Origin: Pontibacter sp. FD36
GTDB taxonomy: Bacteria > Bacteroidota > Bacteroidia > Cytophagales > Hymenobacteraceae
DNA length: 64,000 bases
Reading direction: 5' to 3'
NCBI RefSeq assembly: GCF_015686655.1
Contig: NZ_JADPMP010000001.1
Coordinates: 124,001 to 188,000, forward strand
Shown here: positions 55,301 to 62,481 of the stretch, piece after piece
Layout of the letters: each line of letters starts with the position of its first letter
Numbering within the stretch: the first letter of the stretch is position 1
The notes under the pieces: model-generated
What the model saw: the letters and a program-made list of their open reading frames with translations, nothing else
What the model was told of the DNA's origin: nothing
The model's database searches: none
Position numbers and translations under genes: made by a program

Positions 55301-55895
55301 AGATGGTAAATATACTGTGGTTGGTGGAGACGCAAATGATAATGATAGAGGAATTTATCTAGATGACGGTAATGGAGGTAAGGGCGAAAGAATAGGACAA
55401 TCGAAAACTACACATTCTTTCTTCGATGAAAAAGATAGGCCCGTGGTTGGTGCTGTCCTTGATCCTAACTCTACAGCTGGTCAAGAATTCTTGAATAAAC
55501 TTGAAGAAGATGATCCTTCATTGTTGAGTTATATGTTCAATGCTACTAATGGAGAAAAATATGATTTCAAAGATGAAGGTATAAAAGACAAAGGAGAGCA
55601 GACTGATTTACAATATAGATATCGAGGTAGTGTTGATAGTAATGGCGATTTTGGATCGGCTAGGGACTTTGGTAATATGGGAGCAGGACTAGTTGCAGCA
55701 AGAAGCGGTCTTTCTTGGAGGAATGCTAGAGGAGGCTTTGATTTATATCAAGGTTATAAATCTAATGGTATCTCAGTTATGAAGTTAAACTTTGGTGTAC
55801 CAATTATTTATATCAAACCAGAGAGAGAAGCGACAACAACAATCAAGGCAGAACTGCTTGGATACCTATATGGTTGGCAAAAATACAGAAGATAG
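49398..55895 (+). CDS. RHS polymorphic-toxin protein with LRR, Ig-like and LamG domains
   Basis: The frame is open from GTG 49278, but ATG 49398 is chosen (2165 residues). It has a membrane/signal segment (about residues 38-60), about a dozen plant-type leucine-rich repeats (about 200-485, LxGxIPxxLGxLxxL), an Ig-like domain (about 510-600), and a DUF6443-like start of the RHS part (NYVLTNSAQVGG, near 606). A LamG-like domain follows (about 830-1040), then many YD repeats and the RHS core tip [30 protein letters not shown]...FIDPDGM (about 1895-1956). The last 209 residues (nt 55269-55895) are AT-rich, unlike the GC-rich core, and contain GSARDFGNMGAGLVAARSGL. This is a variable C-terminal domain, likely a toxin of uncertain class. 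Confidence 0.88.
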   Translation: MKTSLQKIFHTASSFQFQLTTPLSQHLSAEGKRPQLPGRLIIAMLILLPFFKFTGEALAQNGESPGTRLQSELKQLRKRHLVPVESRNFGAYAQTTTLAWEQALRAYGQGRDSLHHQAVNRHVARLTAERQDLAQQAEPLALQTMNVASTGEGAVPDAVERQALEDLFNSTNGANWNANANWLAGATSADMATWHGVMVQGGDVVGLMLNGNGLSGALPVSLGNLAGLQYVYLHDNSLSGTIPASVGNLATLYHLYLSNNSLTGPIPSELGGLPNLTDLGLNGNLLGGNIPASLSGLANLQFLFLNSNALSGSIPASLGGLSSLRQLFMGGNPLTGVIPAELGNLGLLQQLGLEGCALSGGIPASLGDLTSLQYLYLNDNSLSGAIPSALGNLSALRQLYLHNNALSGAVPQELGNLGSLWELGLDNNQLAGELPASLASMPNLYFLSLTGNALTGVPNFSNGPNAPSLYVDAYGNRLDFGSVEPNLSGVNTSPLAFFGYSAQAPLGQHETRELTAGQPLELLVETGGTRNFYQWQRLEGEAWQDIAGATASTYSVPASSASDGGVYRCRVTNAWATALTLHTADMTVTVAAAGEPLASAPSENMNYVLTNSAQVGGMLTPEALAQGTVREVSQQIVYFDGLGRELQTVLTRASPTGQDIITPVRYDALGRVEKTFLPYATGGAAGSYRPAAADEQAAFYDPSNSMYPDVAKDAAPFAVPVYEASPLNRVTEQGAPGAAWQPGTGHTMKQAQRANLAGEVRRWDYIPATGSFASPGFYHAGTLYVTETRDEEDALAVEYRDLQGRVVLKRMETEVAAAGADLDSVVCGEGPGRHWSFDQGSLAETQTGHLATGSGSAAVPGRLAGGLGFDGTGGLSADGFAYDWAADASFTVELWVRRQGAPTDNEVVLGRDDMESGGTLHWWIGLDPAGRARLQLRDNLGAGAFLGEAAQNPVITDGAWHHVVAVRDALWLRTKLYVDGVLVEEETVSSPEGFASQAALNIGWLNRSHGYRFQGGLDELSFYGRALSAREVAARHASGSSEPACLSVEPEPGLADTHYVYDALGNLRLVIQPEGMRSHLPQPEGDGTIALNENFIKDWCFRYAYDGRRRMIEKQVPGAGPVELVYNKRDEAVFSRDSVQAAAGKWSFTKYDALGRPVLTGVLEKQINRQALQDAVDNVGQQFETRGSSIEGYSLNESSPSGVLVTADDLLTVTYYDDYAHAAFTQDYSFDDAALSDVTAHNKRVLGQVTGTRTRVLGTPLWLTSVNYYDDKYRLVQAVSDGFLGGTRQQASERVTTRYDFAGRPLVTLASHQSGTHMVRDTMAYDHAGRLAGQWQSIDGRDPVLLAERAYNELGQETAKRLHQNADASFLQEVDTRYSIRGWLTSINDPGQVSQQGDLFGFALSYNTGMELGAQGQHNGNIAEMRWATASDGKLRGYAYAYDRAGRLTAGAFRARGTTGWDEEQDHYSVDELSYDANGNIQRLVRRGLTAGNPYEREDPARAWGEVDRLRYHYAGNRLVGVDDEATATGPAGDFRDNGSLYATAAPEYVYDVNGNMTRDGNKGITAVRYNHLNLPDSVALGTKGYIRYIYSAAGQKLRKEVHAAGKAVVATDYSGLFVHQGDTLFAHTSEGRALYEPATDQVWRYEYHLKDHLGNLRVSFAEETTTTSQATMEMMAAPQEEEQFGHIAETRHLDRGRSRSGSHAALLGAGRNRPLGPSRRLSVRAGDKVKAEAFGMYEEEVKGNKGLSLASWLLGAATAGVGTVSELGTGPGKALPYIGAGIALAPLVLQKEKGAPVAYLRYIAYAKDSSYVDSGYQLLTRQANGGWERLELEYTAQQDGFVEVFLANESYEATWFDDMSVSQTSPMLVQENHYDPWGLNLVGIEKQGSPDHLFQYNGKERQTELGLNWMDYGARMYDAQIGRWHVVDPLADQMRRHSPYNFAFNNPIRFIDPDGMAPISTIVKKNEDGKYTVVGGDANDNDRGIYLDDGNGGKGERIGQSKTTHSFFDEKDRPVVGAVLDPNSTAGQEFLNKLEEDDPSLLSYMFNATNGEKYDFKDEGIKDKGEQTDLQYRYRGSVDSNGDFGSARDFGNMGAGLVAARSGLSWRNARGGFDLYQGYKSNGISVMKLNFGVPIIYIKPEREATTTIKAELLGYLYGWQKYRR

Positions 55896-55911
55896 TTTAC
55901 TTGTTTAAAAA

Positions 55912-56364
55912 ATGATGATTAATATGATTCTTAGATTATCAATCTTATTCCTATCCCTTATGGTTGTGAGTTGTAAGAGTAAAACTTATAATGTTTACTC
56001 GCCAGATAAAGCTCAGTGTATTACTATAATAACTGAAAAACACGTGAGGTATATCATCAATGGATGTCATACAGCAGTACCTGATCAAAATTATGTTAAA
56101 ATTGACCTTAAGGGCATTGATATGGAGGTTGGAGATGAAATCGTTGGGCGATGGAAAGAAGAAGGCTTTGATTGGTATGTAATGAACGATAATGCAGTTT
56201 TAATAGAAAATACGTTAGATACAACTAAATACAAGTTCCGGACCAAGTTTCCAGTAACTAGTGATGGTATTCCAACCCTGAAAGGATATACAGATAACAA
56301 CAGTTTTGACCTTGGATTTAGAAGTGGTAAAATCGTTCATAGTAGGGGAGCTATAGTAGAATAA
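55912..56364 (+). CDS. Candidate immunity lipoprotein for the first RHS toxin
   Basis: A protein of 150 residues, 16 bp after the RHS gene. The lipoprotein signal VVSCKS (Cys21) anchors it outside the cytoplasm. The mature part is mostly beta strand with no known family. Its base composition is AT-rich like the toxin tip before it, which fits a toxin/immunity pair moved together. The immunity role is inferred from position and size. Confidence 0.65.
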   Translation: MMINMILRLSILFLSLMVVSCKSKTYNVYSPDKAQCITIITEKHVRYIINGCHTAVPDQNYVKIDLKGIDMEVGDEIVGRWKEEGFDWYVMNDNAVLIENTLDTTKYKFRTKFPVTSDGIPTLKGYTDNNSFDLGFRSGKIVHSRGAIVE

Positions 56365-56443
56365 CTATTTTGTATGTTTTTTTACTTTCCCATTATTCAT
56401 CAAAAGGGTGAATTAATCTGCCACTTGACAGGCCTATGCTTGG

Positions 56444-56920
56444 AGAAGCGGGGTTCGTCCGTGTCCTCACTCGCGCTCCCTTCGGCACGCCATGGTCTAC
56501 TCGCTGCGCTGCGTTCCACCATGGCTTTGCCTCTCGGTCGGCTCGCTGCGGTACTCCTCACGGCTGTTCCCTTTTTGTTGTTAGAGTTGTTTAGATCCCT
56601 GCGGGGCTAAGGCCAAAAACAAAACCCACAGCCCACGTTTTGCTCGCCTGCGGGTCAGCCGCCGCACAGCCAGCCGCCCTCGTTCCTCGGGCTCTTACTG
56701 GCTGGCTGAGGCTTCCGCTCGCAGCGGCTTCGCGCCTGGAATCTTACCCCCAACCCCCGGCATCAACCGGGGGCTTTTTGCTTATAGCCGATGCTATACC
56801 TTATGGGTAAAGTTATACCTATACCTTATAGTTGGTGCTATACCTGAGGGTGACCGACTGACCAGCCGCACAAAGGCCAAGGGGCTTTTCCGGCCCCTTC
56901 GACCCTAGGAGCCTTGCCAC
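56444..56920 (+). repeat. Direct repeat, copy A, after the first toxin/immunity cassette
   Basis: This GC-rich segment of about 477 bp (from GAAGCGGGGTTCGTCC to GCCTTGCCAC) is repeated in the same orientation at 59373-59834 with high identity over most of its length. It contains no gene. It includes the terminator at 56754-56780 and several TATACC hexamers. Confidence 0.92.
56754..56780 (+). terminator. Rho-independent terminator inside repeat A
   Basis: CCCCCGG (56754-56760) and CCGGGGG (56767-56773) around a 6-nt loop are followed by CTTTTTG. It ends transcription of the first toxin/immunity cassette. Confidence 0.9.
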
Positions 56921-57048
56921 GTCCAGCCGTGCCGCTGGCCCGACTGAACGCGGCAAGGTTATACCTATACCTTCCCGTTCAGCTAAGGTATAAACACAAA
57001 GAAGCCCGACCTTTTGGGCCGGGCTCTATACCTTATACTTTGGTGCTA

Positions 57049-57459
57049 TTACTCTTTGATCATCTTTTTCAGAAGCTCCACTTTTTCACGCTCGCTTTCC
57101 AACAGGCGCTCATACAGCTTTTTGTTTTCATCCATCACCTCCATAAATTTCTCTATGGGATTAAATGTGAATACAGGGTTGTAATTCACTAGACCGCTTG
57201 TGTTATGCAGCGTGCTTGAGATAATGTTGATAACAGCTTCATCGCTGAAGTTTTTGATAGCTTCAGCAGGAACGCCCAGTATCTTCGCCACTTTCTGAAG
57301 TATATCCTCCTCTACAGATTCGCTAGATTCTATTCTAGACACGGTTTGCTGGCTTACGCCCAATTCATGGGCTAAAGCTTCCTGTTTAATGCCGCGCAGT
57401 TCGCGAATGCGGCTGATCTTGCGGCCGATGTGATTGCTGGGTCTGGTAGTTGCTTCCAT
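57049..57459 (-). CDS. XRE-family helix-turn-helix regulator between two RHS cassettes
   Basis: A protein of 136 residues. The helix-turn-helix is at about residues 10-65 (IGRKISRIRELRGIKQEALAHELGVSQQTVSRIESSESVEEDILQKVAKILGVPAEAI). The C-terminal part is a coiled coil (EKFMEVMDENKKLYERLLESEREKVELLKKM, near residues 103-135) that may dimerise. It lies on the opposite strand between the two cassettes, so it may regulate them or be an independent passenger. The DNA around it is full of GGTATA/TATACC hexamers. Confidence 0.88.
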   Translation of the reverse strand: MEATTRPSNHIGRKISRIRELRGIKQEALAHELGVSQQTVSRIESSESVEEDILQKVAKILGVPAEAIKNFSDEAVINIISSTLHNTSGLVNYNPVFTFNPIEKFMEVMDENKKLYERLLESEREKVELLKKMIKE

Positions 57460-58008
57460 AGTACCAAATATAGCGTTTTCAGCGGAGTAAGAAAAACAGC
57501 GGGCAAGTAAAATACCACTACTTTGGGTACGGTACGCGCGGGTAAAACACCATCTTAGGACAAAGCAGCCAAGTATACCTGTAGCAGGCAGGTATAATTA
57601 GGTATAGCATTGTGAAAAATCACCTGTATACCTGAGCAAAAACCAGAAACGGCAGGTATAGCTACGACCCGAAAAGGAAAGTACGGAACGCCAGGGAACA
57701 CCAGTTGGAACGCCAGAACGGGGGTGAAAGTGCGAATGAAGCCAGTTAGGCAGGTTTTTGCCGCTGGTGTTCCGTGTTCCCAATAATCATGATACCCCCC
57801 TTCTATACCTTGTCATAGAGCTAAATGTAAACTGGTGTTCGGAATACCAGTCAAGGTATAGGGCATAGGTATACCTTGTTCAGTAGGTATAGGAATGGAT
57901 ACAGAATTCACTATATTTATAGTATGGCTATAAGGGCCTGATGTTCTTTTACAAAAGTGTGCCATAAGGGAAATTGCACCATAGGGAAAAACTGGCGCAG
58001 GTGCACAG
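57460..58008. other. 549-bp stretch rich in GGTATA/TATACC hexamers
   Basis: No gene is seen. The hexamer GGTATA or its complement occurs about ten times between 57574 and 57892, against an expectation of about once per 2 kb at equal base frequencies. An in-frame TAG at 57982-57984 closes the orphan RHS tip on its 5' side. Confidence 0.7.
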
Positions 58009-58059
58009 TTCTTCCAGTACAACGGAAAGGAGCGTCAGACCGAGCTGGGGCTCAACTGG

Positions 58060-58836
58060 ATGGACTACGGGGCCAGGATGTACGATGCCCAGATCGGCAG
58101 GTGGCACGTGGTGGACCCGCTGGCGGAGCAGGGAAGAAGGTGGAGCCCATATAACTATACCTTCAATAACCCAATACGCTTTATCGACCCGGATGGAATG
58201 TGGCCAGGTCCAGGGGGCGAACTATTAGGGAGGCTTGTAAGCGCAACCAAAAGCTATGTATATAATAAGGCGACAGAAGTTGCGACTTCAATAGCCACAG
58301 CAACGGTTGAAAATACGAGAGAGTTCATCAGTGGCTTGGAAGTTTCTCCATATGTAGAAGCAGAAGGAAAGGTTACTTACGGTGCTAGAGTAGCAGGAGA
58401 AGTAAAGGGTTACGGAGCTGATATAAATGTAAAAAGTAGAGATCACTCGTCATTGACTCTCGAATTCGATAAAAATGGTGCAAGTGTAGAAAGCTTTCAT
58501 AAAGAGGAAACCCCTACTTCAAGAACTACCTCTGGTGGCAAATTGGGTGTCCCGATTTCTGGCTTAGGAGTTGAGGGATCATACAAAAACGAACAAATTA
58601 CAGATAATAAATCTGGACAAGTGAAAAGTAACGCCAACGAGTTTGGAGCTGCAGTAGCTCCAATACCAGGGGTTGCTGTTGAAGCAAAGATTTCAAGAGA
58701 GACTACTTCTTCAACACAAAAAAATACTCTAAAGGTAGGTGTTGGTCATGGTGCAACTGCTGCGTTTGGAGCAGGGTTAGAATATAATATAGGGTTTGGT
58801 GTAAAAATTACAAGAACAAAAAATATCGATGATTAG
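58060..58836 (+). CDS. Orphan RHS tip with a second C-terminal toxin-like domain
   Basis: Homology to the tip of the large RHS protein begins at 58009 ([21 protein letters not shown]) and the reading frame is closed by TAG at 57982, so there is no start of its own; 58060 is only the first ATG. Residues to FIDPDGM (58196) repeat the RHS core tip, 63 residues in common with the main gene. After that, about 213 Gly-rich residues ([19 protein letters not shown]...) have no recognised family and are AT-rich. It is a silent toxin cassette that could be swapped into the full RHS gene. It may be unexpressed in its present place. Confidence 0.8.
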   Translation: MDYGARMYDAQIGRWHVVDPLAEQGRRWSPYNYTFNNPIRFIDPDGMWPGPGGELLGRLVSATKSYVYNKATEVATSIATATVENTREFISGLEVSPYVEAEGKVTYGARVAGEVKGYGADINVKSRDHSSLTLEFDKNGASVESFHKEETPTSRTTSGGKLGVPISGLGVEGSYKNEQITDNKSGQVKSNANEFGAAVAPIPGVAVEAKISRETTSSTQKNTLKVGVGHGATAAFGAGLEYNIGFGVKITRTKNIDD

Positions 58837-59302
58837 AATGTACATCCTAAGTAAAAATAATAGAGGTAAACAAATGTTTTTTTTAGCAATATCTATCCTC
58901 TTCATAGTAGTGCTTTTACTCTTATATATTTTAACAATGAATGTATATTACTTATACATGTGTCTTATATCTGGTTTGATTGCTATTGTAATCAATTGGA
59001 TACTGTCAAGAGTGAATGATGTTCATGTCAGAAATAATAGATTATATATTGGTAACTTATATCATAGTACGAAAATAGTTGAGGCTTCCGATTTTGAGGC
59101 AGTAATAAATATAAAGCTTTTTATACCAGTAATCTACCCATTCTTTTCACCACCATACTATCAGATTAGGCTTAAAAATGGAGAAACATATATATTTTAT
59201 GACTTGTCATACAAAGCTTTATCTTCTGTTTTTGCTAAAAACAATAAGCACAGCGAATTTTTGACAAGCTCAATACTTAAGCATTTAACAGCGTATGAGT
59301 GA
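58829..59302 (+). CDS. Candidate immunity membrane protein for the orphan RHS cassette
   Basis: A protein of 157 residues that overlaps the orphan tip by 8 bp. It has two membrane helices near residues 15-35 and 40-61 and a soluble C-terminal part with [28 protein letters not shown]. No family is recognised. Overlap with the toxin-like frame and the AT-rich composition support a toxin/immunity pair. A membrane immunity protein is consistent with a toxin that acts on the membrane, but this is inference. An alternative start is ATG 58838. Confidence 0.65.
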   Translation: MIRMYILSKNNRGKQMFFLAISILFIVVLLLLYILTMNVYYLYMCLISGLIAIVINWILSRVNDVHVRNNRLYIGNLYHSTKIVEASDFEAVINIKLFIPVIYPFFSPPYYQIRLKNGETYIFYDLSYKALSSVFAKNNKHSEFLTSSILKHLTAYE

Positions 59303-59372
59303 CTAGCAGAGACTTATAAAATTAAATTACGAGTTATTTACATTGATTTTAGATCACAAAGACATTTGCAGG

Positions 59373-59834
59373 GGAGCGGTGTTCGTCCGTGTCCTCTCTC
59401 ACGCTTCCTTCGGCACGCCATGGTCTACTCGCTACGCTGCGTTCCACCATGGCTTTGCCTTTCGGTTGGCTCGTTGCGGTACTCCTCACGGCTGTTCCTT
59501 TTTTGTTGTTAGAGTTGATTAGATCCCTGCGGGGCTAAGGCCAAAAACAAAACCCACAGCCCACGTTATGCTCGCCTGCGGGTCAGCCGCCGCGCAGCCA
59601 GCCGCCCACCCTCACGGGTGTTCTCCTCCTGGATGGCTTTGGCTTCCGCTCGCAGCGGCTTCGCGCTTAGAATCTTACCCCCAACCCCCGGCATCAGCCG
59701 GGGGCTTTTTGCTTTATGGCTATACCTATACCTATACCTTATAGCTTGTGCTATACCTGAGGGCCAGCAGATAGCCATCCGCACAAAAGGCCCAGGAGCT
59801 TTTCCCGTCCCTTCGACTCTAGAAGCCTTGCCGT
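59373..59834 (+). repeat. Direct repeat, copy B, after the orphan cassette
   Basis: About 462 bp, same orientation and order as copy A at 56444-56920, with small indels (for example GCCGCGCAGCCAGCCGCC against GCCGCACAGCCAGCCGCC). It follows the second immunity gene exactly as copy A follows the first. Confidence 0.92.
59685..59709 (+). terminator. Rho-independent terminator inside repeat B
   Basis: CCCCCGG and CCGGGGG (59685-59691 and 59698-59704) with a 6-nt loop, followed by CTTTTTG. It is the same hairpin as in repeat A. Confidence 0.88.
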
Positions 59835-60005
59835 GTGAAAGACAACAGCATCTGCAGCCCTCTCTCGCTGTTGCAACTTGTAGTGTAGCATGATTTATTG
59901 ATAAAATTAGACGTAATATCCTATCTTGTGGGTGCTTTATCTTTACAGTCTTAAGAGATCAGCACTTACTTACAGGCATTTTATTAAAGAAAACAAAGCC
60001 ATTCT

Positions 60006-61175
60006 ATGCACAACCTCCTTTCGCCCTTTTCCAGAGCCTGTCTTTTCTTACTGCCCTTCCTGTTGCTCACTTTCGCTTCGTTTGCCCAGCAAACCAAGCA
60101 GAGCCTACCGACTGGTGTGCCGGATGCTGGGGAGCTGCTGCGCGAGATGATTGCCTGGCAGGACAGCCTGCAGGCAATCGACTACGCACTGCAGGACTCC
60201 TCTCGCCTGCATGCTTCGCTTGACAGCCTGCGGCAGCTGGGTGAGGAGGGGGAGGCGCTGGCACGAAGAGTTGACAGCCTTTCGCAGGCCGTGACAGGGC
60301 AACCGGTACTGCCTGAAGAGCTGAAGGAGGTGCGTGCGAGACTGGAGCGCCAGCTGCAGGAGGGAAAAGAGGCACTGGCCGCCCAGCTTATGCCGGAGGA
60401 GCTCAAACAGGCCCTGCGCCAGCTTGAAGAGGCCGGGCAGAAGAGCGCCGCCGCCCGGTTGCCACAGCTTACCGCAATGGGGCAACTGCCCACCTCAGCA
60501 GACGAGCTGAAAGCAAAAGCCAGTCAGGCGGCGCTGAAGGCGGCGGGGGAGCCCTTTACCGAGTCCTTCGATAAGCTGGGGCAGGCTAAAGCAGACTTTG
60601 ATAGGTACAAGGGACGGGTAAGCAAGGTGGAGAGCATGAAGGACATGCCAAAAGGAGTTCTAGGAACCAACCCGCTTAAAGGAAAGCCTTGGACGGAGCG
60701 GCTGGTGCTGGGCAGCCTCTGGCAGGCGGGCAAGCAGGAGCGCTTCTTCCTAGACCTGGGACCGACGGTGGCCTGGCGCTTCTCGGAGAGGCTCTCGGCG
60801 GGTGCGGGCGGACAGTACCGCCTGCACCTGAGCGTGCAGGAGAAGCCCTATGTGGGCGGCGCGGATCGGGTGGGGGGCTACAGCCTCTTTTCGGACTTCC
60901 AGATCAAAGGCGGCTTTTTTGCCCGGCTGCAGTACGAAAGCTTAAATGCGCCGGTGACGCACACGGATCCCTTCACGCAGGAGGAGACGCTTGGCAGGGA
61001 ATGGGTGCCTGGGCTGTCGGCGGGGCTGGGCAAGGACTACACACTCTACAGAAAGCTCAGGGGCTACGCCCTCCTGCAGTACAACCTTCTGCACGAGCAG
61101 GGCCGCACGCCTTATCTGCACCCGCTGCAGGCACGGGTCGGCTTTTTCCTTTATGGTAGTGATATCTTCAGGTGA
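60006..61175 (+). CDS. Outer-membrane-barrel-like protein with N-terminal coiled coil
   Basis: A protein of 389 residues with a signal peptide (1-28, cleavage after SFAQ). Residues 30-200 are strongly helical and charged (EELKEVRARLERQLQEGKEALAAQLMPEELKQALRQLEE), probably a coiled coil. Residues 230-389 have amphipathic strands with aromatic residues and end in ...GFFLYGSDIFR, suggesting a small outer-membrane barrel. It is downstream of the RHS cassettes on the same strand and might help to export or hold RHS proteins, but it has no recognised family. The high GC matches the RHS core. Confidence 0.6.
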   Translation: MHNLLSPFSRACLFLLPFLLLTFASFAQQTKQSLPTGVPDAGELLREMIAWQDSLQAIDYALQDSSRLHASLDSLRQLGEEGEALARRVDSLSQAVTGQPVLPEELKEVRARLERQLQEGKEALAAQLMPEELKQALRQLEEAGQKSAAARLPQLTAMGQLPTSADELKAKASQAALKAAGEPFTESFDKLGQAKADFDRYKGRVSKVESMKDMPKGVLGTNPLKGKPWTERLVLGSLWQAGKQERFFLDLGPTVAWRFSERLSAGAGGQYRLHLSVQEKPYVGGADRVGGYSLFSDFQIKGGFFARLQYESLNAPVTHTDPFTQEETLGREWVPGLSAGLGKDYTLYRKLRGYALLQYNLLHEQGRTPYLHPLQARVGFFLYGSDIFR

Positions 61176-61365
61176 TGTCACCCAATAGCAAGCACTTATA
61201 ACTACATGGGCATTTTATCATGTGTAAGGCAACATGCTTGCTTAGTGTTGGTAAATCAAATCACATTTTATGTTAATGAAGTTTGTGAGGAATAATTTCT
61301 AATTTTTTTAAGCTAAATAGGAAGAGATATAAAGGGTGGAATAATTAGCTCTCAAACAGGAGATT

Positions 61366-61387
61366 TGTGTGCAAATTGTGTGCAAAT
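61366..61387. repeat. Tandem 11-bp repeat next to tRNA-Arg
   Basis: TGTGTGCAAAT occurs twice in tandem at 61366-61376 and 61377-61387, directly before the tRNA terminator. It may be a scar of an integration event at the tRNA, or a chance repeat. Confidence 0.5.
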
Positions 61388-61393
61388 AAAAAA

Positions 61394-61424
61394 AGCCACT
61401 TAACGATTTTATTCGTAAGTGGCT
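61394..61424 (-). terminator. Terminator of tRNA-Arg
   Basis: AGCCACTTA (61394-61402) pairs with TAAGTGGCT (61416-61424). On the minus strand the stem is followed by a run of T residues (61387-61393), so it ends the tRNA-Arg transcript. Confidence 0.85.
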
Positions 61425-61434
61425 GATTTTCAAG

Positions 61435-61508
61435 TGGTCGCGAAGGGAGTCGAACCCCTAACCTTCTGATTCGTAGTCAGATGCTCTATCCAGTTGAGCT
61501 ACGTGACC
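61435..61508 (-). tRNA. tRNA-Arg (anticodon ACG)
   Basis: On the minus strand, 61508 to 61435 folds as a tRNA of 74 nt. The acceptor arm GGTCACG/CGCGACC has one mismatch, the D arm contains AGCTCAACTGGATAGAGC, and the anticodon stem TCTGA/TCAGA holds loop CTACGAA with anticodon ACG. The T arm contains GGTTCGACTCC. A34 is normally changed to inosine, so it reads CGU, CGC and CGA. tRNA genes are frequent integration sites for mobile elements. Confidence 0.96.
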
Positions 61509-61575
61509 ATTCCGTTATTGTGATGCAAAGTAAAGGCCTTTTTTCTTGCAATGCAAGCCCTAAAGCGAATTTTTC

Positions 61576-62313
61576 TCAATTTTTTGCCGTCGCTTTGCGC
61601 AGCGCCCGCTTCAGGGCGTGGTCGAAAATGAAGTAGAGCCCACCTATCGAAATGATAATCAGGGATATCATGAGCAGCTGGCTGCCTTTGTTGCTGCCGG
61701 GGTCCTGCAATAATTTTATGACGTCGCTGGCCTGAGTACCTACCCAAAAGAAAAAAAGTGTGCGCGGCAGCATGCCGATCATACTAGCCAGGAAGAATTT
61801 TAGCTTGTCCACCTGCAGCAGCGAGAGCACAAAGTTCATTAGCGCGAAGGGTAATACAGGAGATATACGGGTCAGGAAGATCAGGCTCCAGCTCTGGTCG
61901 CGCAATTCCTGCATCAGGTACATTGTCTTCTCAAACCGATTCAGGAAAGACATCATTTTGCCATGGTCGATGAGTCGGGCCAGGGTATAGCCAATGAGTG
62001 AAGCAATGCCATACGAAACCACCACACCCGCAAAGCCAGGCCAACCGAGGTAGAAGCCACTCACGAGTGCTACAAAAGTAGTCGGGGTAAGGGCCAGCGA
62101 CATGGTAATGGAGATCACGACAAAGTAAAGCAGCATCTGAGGCCAGCTCAGATCTTGTAACAGGGCTTCGTTCTGGTACAGGTATACGGCAGCCGACGAA
62201 CTCACCACGAGCGGAACTACGACCAGCAACAGCATGGAAATAAACGAAGGTGCGTTTTCCCGTATAAAAGTCCGCAGCATGGACAGTTTGAGCATAGCAG
62301 GTGTTTTGGTCAA
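61576..62313 (-). CDS. TVP38/TMEM64-family (DedA-like) membrane protein
   Basis: A protein of 245 residues with five to six membrane helices. The conserved core includes ALTPTTFVALVSGFYLGWPGFAGVVVSYGIASLIGYTLAR (near residues 74-113) and a later RISPVLPFALMNFVLSLLQV (near 149-168), both typical of the TVP38/VTT-domain family. These proteins are thought to move lipids between membrane leaflets or aid membrane homeostasis. The start may be ATG 62295 instead of 62313. It is divergent from the cystathionine gamma-synthase gene. Confidence 0.9.
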   Translation of the reverse strand: MTKTPAMLKLSMLRTFIRENAPSFISMLLLVVVPLVVSSSAAVYLYQNEALLQDLSWPQMLLYFVVISITMSLALTPTTFVALVSGFYLGWPGFAGVVVSYGIASLIGYTLARLIDHGKMMSFLNRFEKTMYLMQELRDQSWSLIFLTRISPVLPFALMNFVLSLLQVDKLKFFLASMIGMLPRTLFFFWVGTQASDVIKLLQDPGSNKGSQLLMISLIIISIGGLYFIFDHALKRALRKATAKN

Positions 62314-62481
62314 AGATAAAACCTTTCAGGCAAGGATTTGCTGAAGGTATACGTAGATAGCGGTACGGCCAACAAAATTTAAAGATATGTGCTGAGTAGC
62401 GTGAAGCTTCCCGATGACATCCAACTCCCGAGAGGTAAAATTACTAACTTGCAACAAGCCATTCATCAAAGAAATAAGCCT

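Noticed and set aside
56444..57060. CRISPR array in the repeat-rich region
   Set aside because: The hexamers are irregularly spaced and too short, and there are no equal spacers and no cas genes.
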